Shown: positions 1-5,877 of the stretch, piece by piece
Numbering within the stretch: the stretch's first letter is position 1
How the letters are laid out: each line of letters starts with the position of its first letter
Assembly (NCBI GenBank): GCA_028293405.1
Contig: JAQGOW010000051.1
Span: 1-5,887, forward strand
From: Verrucomicrobiales bacterium
GTDB lineage: Bacteria > Verrucomicrobiota > Verrucomicrobiia > Limisphaerales > Palsa-1400
Direction: 5' to 3'
Length of the DNA stretch: 5,887 bases
Notes under the pieces: model-generated
Database searches by the model: none
What the model was told of the DNA's origin: nothing
Seen by the model: the letters and a program-made list of their open reading frames with translations, nothing else
Translations under genes and position numbers: made by a program

Positions 1-412
1 ACGACTCATTCCGAATTTGTTTGAACGTGAGTACGATATAATTGGTATTGTTTGTCAACCGTTGACTGCTGAGAAGAAACGCTTTTTTCCAACGTTGGGA
101 AAGTCGTGCGAAAGACGAAAATCTGTGAAGCTCCCCTGCCCCGGCTGCACTGAGAGCACAACCGTACGCAAACCCGGAATGTTCCATTTGACCGCTCCCC
201 CGCTCATAGTTCAAAGGCCCCTCGGTCACCGCGTTGTTCACCTGAAGTGTCCGGTCAAATACATCATTGGCTTTGCTGATGCGCAACTCGCTTGTTAACA
301 GCAGGACAGGCTCTGAAACCATCTCAGCGATATCTGCAATGTCACACCATGGAACACCCGTATCGAGGGCTAAAACAACCACGCTCTTCTCGGTTGACTG
401 TTTTCTCAGCAT
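1..412 (-). pseudogene. PAS-domain sensor protein, partial at left edge, two compensating frameshifts
   Basis: Read on the minus strand from an ATG at 412-410, one frame stays open to the window edge, but only its two ends look like protein of one family. The first part reads EPVLLLTSELRISKAND, then NYERGSGQ, which is the beginning of a PAS domain. At 187-189 one extra A (minus strand) shifts the homologous frame, which continues as WNIPGLRTVVLS and then FTDFRLSHDFPNVGKK. At the six-base run 83-88 one A appears to be missing, and the original frame resumes with FLLSSQRL and YIVLTFKQI, the usual last PAS strands. Without the second shift the middle frame ends at a TGA at 57-55. PAS domains sense small ligands or redox state and often precede histidine kinase or chemotaxis modules; anything of that kind lies outside the window. 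The start is uncertain: the same frame is open up to an ATG at 493. PAS call fairly sure; true pseudogene versus sequencing error undecided. Confidence 0.72.
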
Positions 413-630
413 ACTAGAACGACGGATTCCACATTGAGGGAATTCACGGGTGCTGTCAATCAGGGCGTCCGCATACCGGCACAAGTAAAGCATTCTCAAT
501 CACTGCGGCGCCCGCACGCCTACTATCGACTCCGAACTCGACCCGGACGTGAGCGCACTCGCAATCTTGACACGTAGCAACTTCCTAATAAGCTATGCAG
601 CGTCAGGCTTTTGCAATTCTAAAGCGACAT
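413..630. other. Intergenic stretch with no convincing gene
   Basis: This stretch lies between the stop of the oxidoreductase gene and the first supported codon of the PAS region, both on the minus strand. The PAS frame remains open back to an ATG at 493, so the PAS gene may begin earlier, but the extra residues show no family resemblance that I recognise. Translations in the other frames are broken by stops. I see no tRNA, no strong hairpin followed by a T-run, and no clear promoter. Confidence 0.5.
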
Positions 631-1827
631 TCACATTCTGAACTGCGGGATTTTCAACAGCTCGCCGTCTTTCATTGCCGACTTGTGAGCGACGATTCCG
701 GAAACTGTCAGGTTTAACGCGGTGGCGATATCGACGAGCGGTTTGCGGTCTTGCAAAATTGCGCTGACGAATTCGTTGCACAGGTAACCGTGTGAACCGC
801 CATGACCGCCCGGCGCAAGGCCCGGCGGGAGCGATGGACGAACGAGCGAAGGAAGTTTTCCGGCTGCTCCTTCGGTCACAAATTGGTCATAGAACGATCC
901 TTTCTCGCCGCGCAAACGCCCCATCTCGCCGCCGTGACCCGGCGTGTCCCAACTCACACCCATGCGCGACATCCCTCCTTCGCTTGTTCGGAAGAGTGCG
1001 ATTTCGGTGCCGAACGGATTCTTGTAACGATTCTTGTCAGGGTGAAGGTAATCGATGCTGCTGCGCATTCCCTGGCACGAAACTTCGGTGAACGTTCCGC
1101 CGGTGACGCCTATATAATATGCATTGGAGTGAGTCGGATAAAATTGAGGAGGCAAACCGATGCGCCAACCTTTGAAGGAGTCAATCGGCTGCGGAATGTA
1201 ATGGAAATATTCGCCTTCCGAATACACGACTTTGCCGAACCCTCCCGCCTGATAAATCTGACGCATCGCGTAGAGGTCCTCGTGGAAGCACGACGTTTCA
1301 AACATCATGTATTTGAGCCCGCTCTTTTTCACGGCATCGAACAACTTATGCGCGTCTTCGATTGAACCGAACACCGCGGGCACAGCGCAGGCGACGTGTT
1401 TGCCATGCTTCAACGCTTCCATACAGTGACGCGCGTGACTCGGGGCGTCGGTCGCGATGAACACCGCCTCGATGTTGTCGTCTTTGACCAATTCTTCGAG
1501 CGAAGGATACGTCTTCGTACAACGACATTCCTTAGCCAGTTCGGCGCAGCGTTCCGGAATTAAATCGCTCACGGCAACGATTTCCACGTTCGGATGATTT
1601 TGAAACCCGAACGCGGAACCGAACTTGCACACTCCGTAGCCAACGATGCCGAAACGAATATGGCGGTCCGATATCGGTTGCCAACCTGCATGGATGTCAG
1701 CCTTGTCTTTTGCGCGTTCGAAACCTTGAATCGGTTTTTCGGCAGCCGTTGCGCTAAGGCCTGTTGCTGCCGCAGCCAGTCCCGCGACCTGAAGAAATGA
1801 GCGTCGCGTAAGTTGTTGCGTTGACAT
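631..1827 (-). CDS. Gfo/Idh/MocA-family oxidoreductase, Tat-exported
   Basis: The 398-residue product begins with a twin-arginine signal, TRRSFLQ at 7-13, followed by an alanine-rich hydrophobic stretch to about residue 29, so it is probably exported folded with its cofactor bound. A Rossmann NAD(P)-binding domain follows: GIVGYG at 60-65 and an acidic strand end at VAVSDL, 84-89. The usual EKP motif of the family reads AVP (148-150), so the catalytic-site lysine is absent. The C-terminal alpha/beta domain carries YPTHS (230-234), GEMGRLRGEKGSF (300-312) and GGHGGSHGY (340-348). These resemble the exported Gfo/Idh/MocA branch that includes NAD-dependent glycosidases of family GH109. The substrate is probably a sugar or sugar derivative, but it cannot be read from sequence. 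The start sits directly before the Tat signal; only a weak GAG precedes it. The gene follows the flavin reductase by 59 bases on the same strand. Confidence 0.93.
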   Translation of the reverse strand: MSTQQLTRRSFLQVAGLAAAATGLSATAAEKPIQGFERAKDKADIHAGWQPISDRHIRFGIVGYGVCKFGSAFGFQNHPNVEIVAVSDLIPERCAELAKECRCTKTYPSLEELVKDDNIEAVFIATDAPSHARHCMEALKHGKHVACAVPAVFGSIEDAHKLFDAVKKSGLKYMMFETSCFHEDLYAMRQIYQAGGFGKVVYSEGEYFHYIPQPIDSFKGWRIGLPPQFYPTHSNAYYIGVTGGTFTEVSCQGMRSSIDYLHPDKNRYKNPFGTEIALFRTSEGGMSRMGVSWDTPGHGGEMGRLRGEKGSFYDQFVTEGAAGKLPSLVRPSLPPGLAPGGHGGSHGYLCNEFVSAILQDRKPLVDIATALNLTVSGIVAHKSAMKDGELLKIPQFRM

Positions 1828-1886
1828 GCGCTCAGCATGCGACGTCGAAAGGGACGGTCAAGCGCGAACGCGACACTCCGAGCATT

Positions 1887-2369
1887 TCAACCACCGTAGT
1901 GCCACTTCAAATCCGAGCACATCATCGGGTCCCCTTCCTCTCGTAGAGATGCATTGACGACTTCGCCAACGACAATGGCGTGATCGCCGGGTTCGTAGAT
2001 CTCCACGACACGACATTCGATGTAGGCGAACGCTTGATCAAGAATCGGTGCACCCGTCTCGCCTTCGCGGTGGGCGACGCGATTGAGTTTGTCGTTCACC
2101 ATGTCGAACGGTTTTTCGAGCGCTCGAACAATGTCGCGATGTTTTTTGTCGAGCAGGTTCAGTGTAAAGGCGCGACTGTTCTTGATCAGATCGTAGGTGT
2201 GCGTGTCCTTGCGAACGGCAACCATCAGCAACGGCGGATCGAACGAACATTGTGTGACCCAACTTGCAGCCATTGCATTCGTTTCGCCTTCGTTGCCGAC
2301 GCCCAATATATAAAGTGCATAAGGAAGCCGTCGCAACGCCTCGTGTGTAGCTTGGTTGTGAGTAATCAT
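1887..2369 (-). CDS. Flavin reductase-like (FMN-binding split-barrel) protein
   Basis: The product of 160 residues matches the flavin reductase-like/flavoredoxin family: soluble cytoplasmic proteins that bind FMN and pass electrons from NAD(P)H or a partner. The recognisable core runs from RRLPYALYILG through TNAMAASWVTQCSFDPPLL, the flavin-binding strand-turn region, to VAVRKDTHTYDLI and FTLNLLDKKH. The protein ends in WHYGG, a C-terminus I recall from this subgroup. I chose the ATG at 2369 because AAGGGA lies five bases or fewer upstream and the family homology begins soon after it. An in-frame ATG at 2411 would add 14 residues with no visible family similarity. It is the first gene of the minus-strand group, divergent from nnr. 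The reductant and electron acceptor are unknown; a role as the reductase partner of a monooxygenase is possible, but no such gene is in view. Confidence 0.88.
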   Translation of the reverse strand: MITHNQATHEALRRLPYALYILGVGNEGETNAMAASWVTQCSFDPPLLMVAVRKDTHTYDLIKNSRAFTLNLLDKKHRDIVRALEKPFDMVNDKLNRVAHREGETGAPILDQAFAYIECRVVEIYEPGDHAIVVGEVVNASLREEGDPMMCSDLKWHYGG

Positions 2370-2466
2370 AATTTCCCTTGCTTCAATGTAGGCCTGAGCG
2401 GGTAAAAGCAAAGCGACCTTGGTATGTTGGCTTGACCGAGTGGTGATGCGGGAGTGAATTAGTTAA
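2370..2466. promoter_or_regulatory. Divergent intergenic region between flavin reductase and nnr
   Basis: This 97-base gap must hold the start signals for both gene groups if each is transcribed from here. On the plus strand TTGACC at 2432-2437 resembles a -35 box, but the sequence 17 bases later (TGAATT) is a poor -10. On the minus strand TTGCTT and TACATT lie 15 bases apart, which is too close for a good sigma-70 promoter. GGGAG at 2450-2454 is the nearest purine-rich site before nnr, 12 bases from its ATG, which is long. No operator or riboswitch is evident. Exact promoters are unproven. Confidence 0.35.
2374..2379 (-). promoter_or_regulatory. Ribosome binding site that decides the flavin reductase start
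   Basis: The minus strand reads AAGGGA here, four bases before the ATG at 2369. It supports this start over the in-frame ATG at 2411, which lacks a comparable site. Confidence 0.6.
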
Positions 2467-3882
2467 ATGCCAGTGCCGGTTATTACAGTTGCGCAAATGC
2501 GGGAGTGGGAGAAAGCCGCTTGGGCAACTGGTGTGTCTGAAGGTGACGTTATTGAGAAGGTCGGCCGCGCTATCGCGCACCGATTGCTGGAATTAACAAA
2601 CGATGGCGACTTCATTCTTGTCCTCGCCGGAAAAGGCCACAACGGCGACGATGCACGCGCAGCGGTGCCGCATTTGAAAGGGCGGGAGGTGCGAGTCGTC
2701 GAGGTGACTGATCCGAACACTGCGTTGCCTCAAGTTGACGAAGAGCTTTCCAGGAAACCGAAGTGGGTTGTAGATGCTTTGTTTGGCATCGGACTCAATC
2801 GTCCACTCGATGAACATTGGACGGCGCTCATCAACAAGATCAACTCAAGTGGGATGCGCGTGTTGGCGGTTGATGTGCCTTCCGGATTGAACACTGAAAC
2901 CGGCAAAGCGGAAGGCGCGGCTATTCACGCCGAACTTACGTTAACGGTTGGCGCGCCGAAATTAGGGTTGCTCAATGCGACGGATTTTGTGGGCCGACTT
3001 GAAGTAGCGAATGATGTTGGTTTGATCCCCTGCCCGATTGAATCCGAACTGCAATGGACGCTCGCGAGCGATTTCATAGCTTTTCCGCCGCTTCGAAAAG
3101 TAGCATCGCACAAAGGCACTTACGGACACGCCGCGTTGTTTGCCGGAAGCGTTGGGTATCACGGCGCGGCGGTGTTGATGACTCATGGCGCGCAACGCGC
3201 GCAACCGGGGTTGGTCACCGTTTACCCGCAAGACGCGGTTTATTTGCCGGTGGCTTCGCAGTTACAGTCAGCGATGGTGCATCCGTGGATCAAAGATCCA
3301 GTGTTGCCGAAAAGCATCACAGCGATTGGCCTTGGGCCCGGACTCGCGTCGGAGGAATTTCCGCAACGTCACAAAGATTTCCTGTGCACAATTTGGCAAA
3401 CGTCGATGCTGCCCGTCGTTGCTGATGCGAGCGCGTTGTCGTGGCTCATGCCCGGCCCTGCGCTCGGTAAAACCGTTCGCGTCATGACACCCCATCCGGG
3501 TGAAGCGGCGCGATTGCTCGGCACGTCGAGCGATGCAGTGCAGGCGGACCGCATCGGTGCGTTGCGCGAATTATCGCGAAAATTTCGGGATTGTTTCGTG
3601 GTGCTAAAAGGTCATCAAACATTGGTGGGGCGCGGCCACGGTCCGGTGTTCATCAATAGCACCGGCAACGCTTACCTTGCGCAAGGCGGCAGCGGCGACG
3701 CACTCACCGGTTTCATCACTGGTCTGCTTGCGCAACCGCAACTGCAACACGACCCAATTACGACGATTCGTTACGCTGTTTTTGAACACGGCGCGGCCGC
3801 GGACCGTCTCTCGCAGCAACGCTCAAACTGGACAGTAGAAGACCTGATACTGGAGTTAGGGCGAAAATTGCTTTCATTGTAA
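2467..3882 (+). CDS. nnr: Bifunctional NAD(P)HX epimerase / ADP-dependent dehydratase
   Basis: This 471-residue cytoplasmic enzyme repairs hydrated, inactive NADH and NADPH. The N-terminal epimerase (YjeF_N) domain, about 1-195, interconverts the S and R hydrates. It shows TVAQMREWEKAA (7-18), a variant nucleotide loop GKGHNGDDARAA (55-66), VDALFGIGL (102-110), AVDVPSGLNTETG (134-146) and LTVGAPKLGLL (159-169). The C-terminal ribokinase-like dehydratase (carbohydrate kinase) domain, about 205-471, shows HKGTYGHAALFAGS (215-228), GLGPGLA (288-294), VVADASAL (317-324), MTPHPGEAARLLG (340-352), VVLKGHQTLV (378-387) and GGSGDALTG (407-415), which holds the catalytic aspartate. Length and domain order match the fused bacterial form known as YjeF or Nnr. 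The epimerase loop departs from the usual GKGNNGGDG, and the preceding ENAG motif reads EKVG (30-33). The gene heads the plus-strand group, 27 bases before the next gene. The start fits the family N-terminus. Confidence 0.96.
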   Translation: MPVPVITVAQMREWEKAAWATGVSEGDVIEKVGRAIAHRLLELTNDGDFILVLAGKGHNGDDARAAVPHLKGREVRVVEVTDPNTALPQVDEELSRKPKWVVDALFGIGLNRPLDEHWTALINKINSSGMRVLAVDVPSGLNTETGKAEGAAIHAELTLTVGAPKLGLLNATDFVGRLEVANDVGLIPCPIESELQWTLASDFIAFPPLRKVASHKGTYGHAALFAGSVGYHGAAVLMTHGAQRAQPGLVTVYPQDAVYLPVASQLQSAMVHPWIKDPVLPKSITAIGLGPGLASEEFPQRHKDFLCTIWQTSMLPVVADASALSWLMPGPALGKTVRVMTPHPGEAARLLGTSSDAVQADRIGALRELSRKFRDCFVVLKGHQTLVGRGHGPVFINSTGNAYLAQGGSGDALTGFITGLLAQPQLQHDPITTIRYAVFEHGAAADRLSQQRSNWTVEDLILELGRKLLSL

Positions 3883-3909
3883 AATCCTGTCTGTTATCCA
3901 AGTCGACGA

Positions 3910-4944
3910 ATGTCGAGGTTCTCGCTGATTGTGTTTTTGGTGCTCGCGTTATTTTCCAGCGCGGCGATTGCGGCTACCTACACCCTGACGGACAGCACGC
4001 AAATTTCTGGCGATTTCAATTGGAACACCGCAAATGCAAATGGTGTCGTGTTCAACCCCGATAGCGGCGCAACTCCGAGCATCGTCGGTTGGGAGAAATT
4101 TAATCAGGACAGTCTCAAGGCCATGTTGGCGCAAGCGCCCGACAAGGCCAAAGGGTTCATCGAACCGATGATCGAGCAACCTCTCGAGCAAAAGGCGAAG
4201 CAACGCGAACAACGGATCGCGGATATGAATCAACGTATCAAAGAGCCGGCCAAAGCGAGCTTGCCGAAGCAGAATATCGGCTTTCGCGCGCTCTTCTCGA
4301 GTCCGCTCGGATTGTTCATGTTTTTCATCCTGTATTGTGCAACGATCTTCGCTGGTTATGAAGTCGCGGTTTTCCGCAACCAACCTGTCGGGCTGGTGTG
4401 CGGACTCGCGGCGGTTCCGTTTCTAGGTGTGTTCAGTCCAATCGCATTCCTTGCAATGCCGACGAATTTGCAGATCGAAGAACCTCCGGCTACACAGGCC
4501 GCGGTTGAACCTGCGGCAGAAGCCCCGGCCCATGCACACGCTGCTGCAGCACCTGCAAGCGCTGGAGCCCAGGAAGTTTCCGATCCGCTCGCGCCACCTC
4601 CCGGCGCAGAGCATGGGCGATTGCACGTTGCGCTTGAGCCAGCGGCGCCCGCGCCGGTTGCGGTTCCTCAGCCGATTATTTTTAAGCGTGGCGAGTACTC
4701 GTTCAATCGCCGTTTCTTCGAAACCAAGCTTGCGAGTTTCTTCCGTTTGGTCCCGAGCGAAGCCGACAAGGACATGGTTGTGTTCATCAAGTCAGCGCGC
4801 GGCGACTTTGCCGGTCGCCGCATCGTGAACATCAACGCAAATGATTTAACCCTGCAAACCTTTAAGGCCGAAGCGACGGCGAATGAAGTGATCCCGTTCA
4901 CCGACATGCTGGAAGTCCAACTCCGACACAAAAACTTTGCTTAA
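3910..4944 (+). CDS. Membrane protein of unknown function with signal peptide and Ala/Pro linker
   Basis: I do not recognise a named function for this 344-residue protein. It begins with a Sec-type signal peptide (hydrophobic core 5-19, likely cleavage near AIAA at 19-22). Residues 23-125 form a polar region with VVFNP (46-50), GWEKFNQDSLKAML (60-73) and GFIEPMIEQP (82-91), then a charged, probably helical stretch to about 120. Two hydrophobic segments at about 134-153 and 159-183 are likely transmembrane helices with a short loop between. Residues 190-255 are a low-complexity alanine/proline linker. A C-terminal globular segment follows, with YSFNRRFFETK (263-273), EADKDMVVFIKSARGDF (284-300) and ANDLTLQTF (310-318). 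I recall similar GVVF...W.KF N-termini in Verrucomicrobiota proteins, often called hypothetical. It sits between nnr and adk with short gaps, so it is probably cotranscribed. No strong ribosome binding site precedes the ATG. Confidence 0.82.
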   Translation: MSRFSLIVFLVLALFSSAAIAATYTLTDSTQISGDFNWNTANANGVVFNPDSGATPSIVGWEKFNQDSLKAMLAQAPDKAKGFIEPMIEQPLEQKAKQREQRIADMNQRIKEPAKASLPKQNIGFRALFSSPLGLFMFFILYCATIFAGYEVAVFRNQPVGLVCGLAAVPFLGVFSPIAFLAMPTNLQIEEPPATQAAVEPAAEAPAHAHAAAAPASAGAQEVSDPLAPPPGAEHGRLHVALEPAAPAPVAVPQPIIFKRGEYSFNRRFFETKLASFFRLVPSEADKDMVVFIKSARGDFAGRRIVNINANDLTLQTFKAEATANEVIPFTDMLEVQLRHKNFA

Positions 4945-4957
4945 CAATTAAACCCGG

Positions 4958-4968
4958 CCGAGTGTCGG
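4958..4968 (+). other. Small hairpin just before adk
   Basis: CCGA, loop GTG, TCGG forms a four-pair stem that ends nine bases before the adk ATG and overlaps the only purine-rich bases (GGAT, 4967-4970) that could serve as its ribosome binding site. It could dampen translation, but a stem this short may be chance. Confidence 0.25.
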
Positions 4969-4977
4969 ATTGATTTT

Positions 4978-5559
4978 ATGAAATACCGCACAGTGCTTCT
5001 CTTCGGCGCGCCAGGTTCTGGCAAGGGCACCCAGGGCAAGATCCTCGGCACAATTCCACATTTTTATCACTTCTCGTGCGGGGAAGTGTTTCGAAACGTG
5101 CGGCCCGACAGTGAACTTGGACGAATCTTTTTGGAATATTCCGGCAAAGGTCAATTGGTGCCCGACGAACATACGATCCGGTTGTGGGGTAAAACCATTG
5201 AGGATTCAGAACGTAGCGGCCGCTACAATTCGCAAACCGACACGATGGTGCTCGACGGCATTCCGCGCAATGTTCATCAAGCTGAAATGCTCAAAGACAC
5301 CATCGAGGTTAAAGCGTTGTTTTACCTCAGTTGCCCTGATCTCAATAAATTGGTGGCCCGCATCCAGCGCCGCGCATTGAGCGAGAATCGCCTCGATGAT
5401 GCCAACATGGAAATCATTCGCCAGCGACTCGACACCTACGATCAGACGACCAAGCCCGTCTTGGAATTCTACGGCAAGAAGCTCGTCCACACAATCGATT
5501 CGACGCAGTCGCCGATCAATGTGCTGCGAGACATCTTGCGTATTCTCGCAACGGTGTAA
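4978..5559 (+). CDS. adk: Adenylate kinase, short-LID type
   Basis: The 193-residue cytoplasmic enzyme catalyses ATP + AMP to 2 ADP. The P-loop is GAPGSGKGTQ at 10-19. The AMP-binding region has FSCGEVFRN (32-40), where most family members have STGD followed by an AMP-contacting arginine (R39 here), then GKGQLVPDE (56-64). VLDGIPRNVHQAE at 91-103 is the conserved DGFPR region, read here as DGIPR. The LID is short and lacks the four zinc-binding cysteines of long forms: RIQRRALSENRLDDA (128-142). RQRLDTYDQTTKPVLEFY (148-165) carries the later catalytic arginine region. Length fits the short class of roughly 185-195 residues. The gene follows the membrane protein by 33 bases and precedes the zinc-ribbon gene by 30, which supports cotranscription. 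A related nucleoside monophosphate kinase is possible, but the overall pattern is adenylate kinase. Whether this is the only copy in the genome is unknown. Confidence 0.93.
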   Translation: MKYRTVLLFGAPGSGKGTQGKILGTIPHFYHFSCGEVFRNVRPDSELGRIFLEYSGKGQLVPDEHTIRLWGKTIEDSERSGRYNSQTDTMVLDGIPRNVHQAEMLKDTIEVKALFYLSCPDLNKLVARIQRRALSENRLDDANMEIIRQRLDTYDQTTKPVLEFYGKKLVHTIDSTQSPINVLRDILRILATV

Positions 5560-5575
5560 GTTTACTGAATTGTCC

Positions 5576-5580
5576 GGGAG
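5576..5580 (+). promoter_or_regulatory. Ribosome binding site of the zinc-ribbon gene
   Basis: GGGAG lies nine bases before the ATG at 5590, a good spacing. It is the best ribosome binding site in the plus-strand group and supports this small gene being real. Confidence 0.6.
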
Positions 5581-5589
5581 CGTGGTGTT

Positions 5590-5784
5590 ATGGGAAAACA
5601 ATTTGGATCATTCGTCGCCAGCGAACTTTACTGCCCAGAATGCAAATGCGCACAACCTGTGCGGGAACACTTGCTGTTACTGCTGCCCACCGGTGAACTC
5701 TACGAATACCTGTGCAGCAAATGTGGAACCTCGTTGGGTAAGCGCACGGTTTCCCAGGAGAAGCCGATCGTGGCGCCGCGTTAG
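5590..5784 (+). CDS. Small zinc-ribbon protein of unknown function
   Basis: The 64-residue product has two cysteine knuckles, CPEC at 15-18 (with a further cysteine at 20) and CSKC at 42-45, about 23 residues apart, the layout of a zinc ribbon. Between them is a hydrophobic strand-like stretch, HLLLLLPTGELYEYL (27-41), typical of the beta hairpin in such folds. The short basic tail carries no recognisable motif, and there is no signal peptide or membrane helix. A good ribosome binding site, a clean start 30 bases after adk and the paired cysteines argue that it is a true gene rather than a chance reading frame. Zinc ribbons of this size can bind nucleic acid, act as protein adaptors or simply be structural; nothing here decides between them. 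Confidence 0.78.
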   Translation: MGKQFGSFVASELYCPECKCAQPVREHLLLLLPTGELYEYLCSKCGTSLGKRTVSQEKPIVAPR

Positions 5785-5789
5785 TCTCA

Positions 5790-5822
5790 AATTGCCCGGA
5801 TCTGCTCAAAACCGGGAAAATT
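5790..5822 (+). terminator. Weak hairpin after the plus-strand group
   Basis: CCCGG (5795-5799) pairs with CCGGG (5812-5816) around a 12-base loop, and AATT at 5790-5793 can pair with AATT at 5819-5822 with a small bulge between. There is no T-run after the stem, so this is not a standard intrinsic terminator. It may end or slow transcription, or be chance. Confidence 0.3.
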
Positions 5823-5833
5823 CAAAAATGTTG

Positions 5834-5869
5834 CTCATTCCTTCTCTTTCTTTCTCATTCCTTCTCTTT
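5834..5869 (+). repeat. Two-copy pyrimidine-rich direct repeat, 20-base period
   Basis: CTCATTCCTTCTCTTT occurs exactly at 5834-5849 and again at 5854-5869, with CTTT between. The following bases GGAGAAAC are also doubled (5870-5877 and 5880-5887). The tract is almost all C and T on this strand and lies in the leader of whatever gene comes next. It may be a simple slippage repeat or a regulatory leader; the copy number is cut off by the window edge. Confidence 0.6.
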
Positions 5870-5877
5870 GGAGAAAC

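Noticed and set aside
17..298. Plus-strand reading frame of 93 codons at the left edge
   Set aside because: It has no family resemblance, and the opposite strand carries clear PAS-domain sequence over the same bases.
802..1365. Plus-strand reading frame of 187 codons
   Set aside because: It lies wholly antisense to the well-supported Gfo/Idh/MocA gene, is rich in Arg and His without motifs, and has no ribosome binding site that I can see.
1861..1872. Short GC palindrome CGCGAACGCG between flavin reductase and oxidoreductase
   Set aside because: It is a four-pair stem with a two-base loop and no T-run; too small to call a terminator or operator.
1980..2405. Plus-strand reading frame of 141 codons
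   Set aside because: It is antisense to the flavin reductase gene, whose conserved motifs explain the sequence.
2446..2507. An 11-base direct repeat, ATGCGGGAGTG, at 2446-2456 and 2497-2507
   Set aside because: The second copy encodes the conserved MRE(W) of the Nnr N-terminus, so the match to the upstream region is probably chance.
3949..4383. Minus-strand reading frame of 144 codons
   Set aside because: It is antisense to the membrane protein's N-terminal half, with no motif and no independent context.
4427..4828. Plus-strand frame of 133 codons inside the membrane protein gene
   Set aside because: It arises from the GC-rich Ala/Pro linker read in another frame; the main frame has a signal peptide, helices and a structured C-terminus.
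5206..5601. Minus-strand reading frame of 131 codons over adk
   Set aside because: It is antisense to clear adenylate kinase motifs and runs past the adk stop without gaining any recognisable domain.
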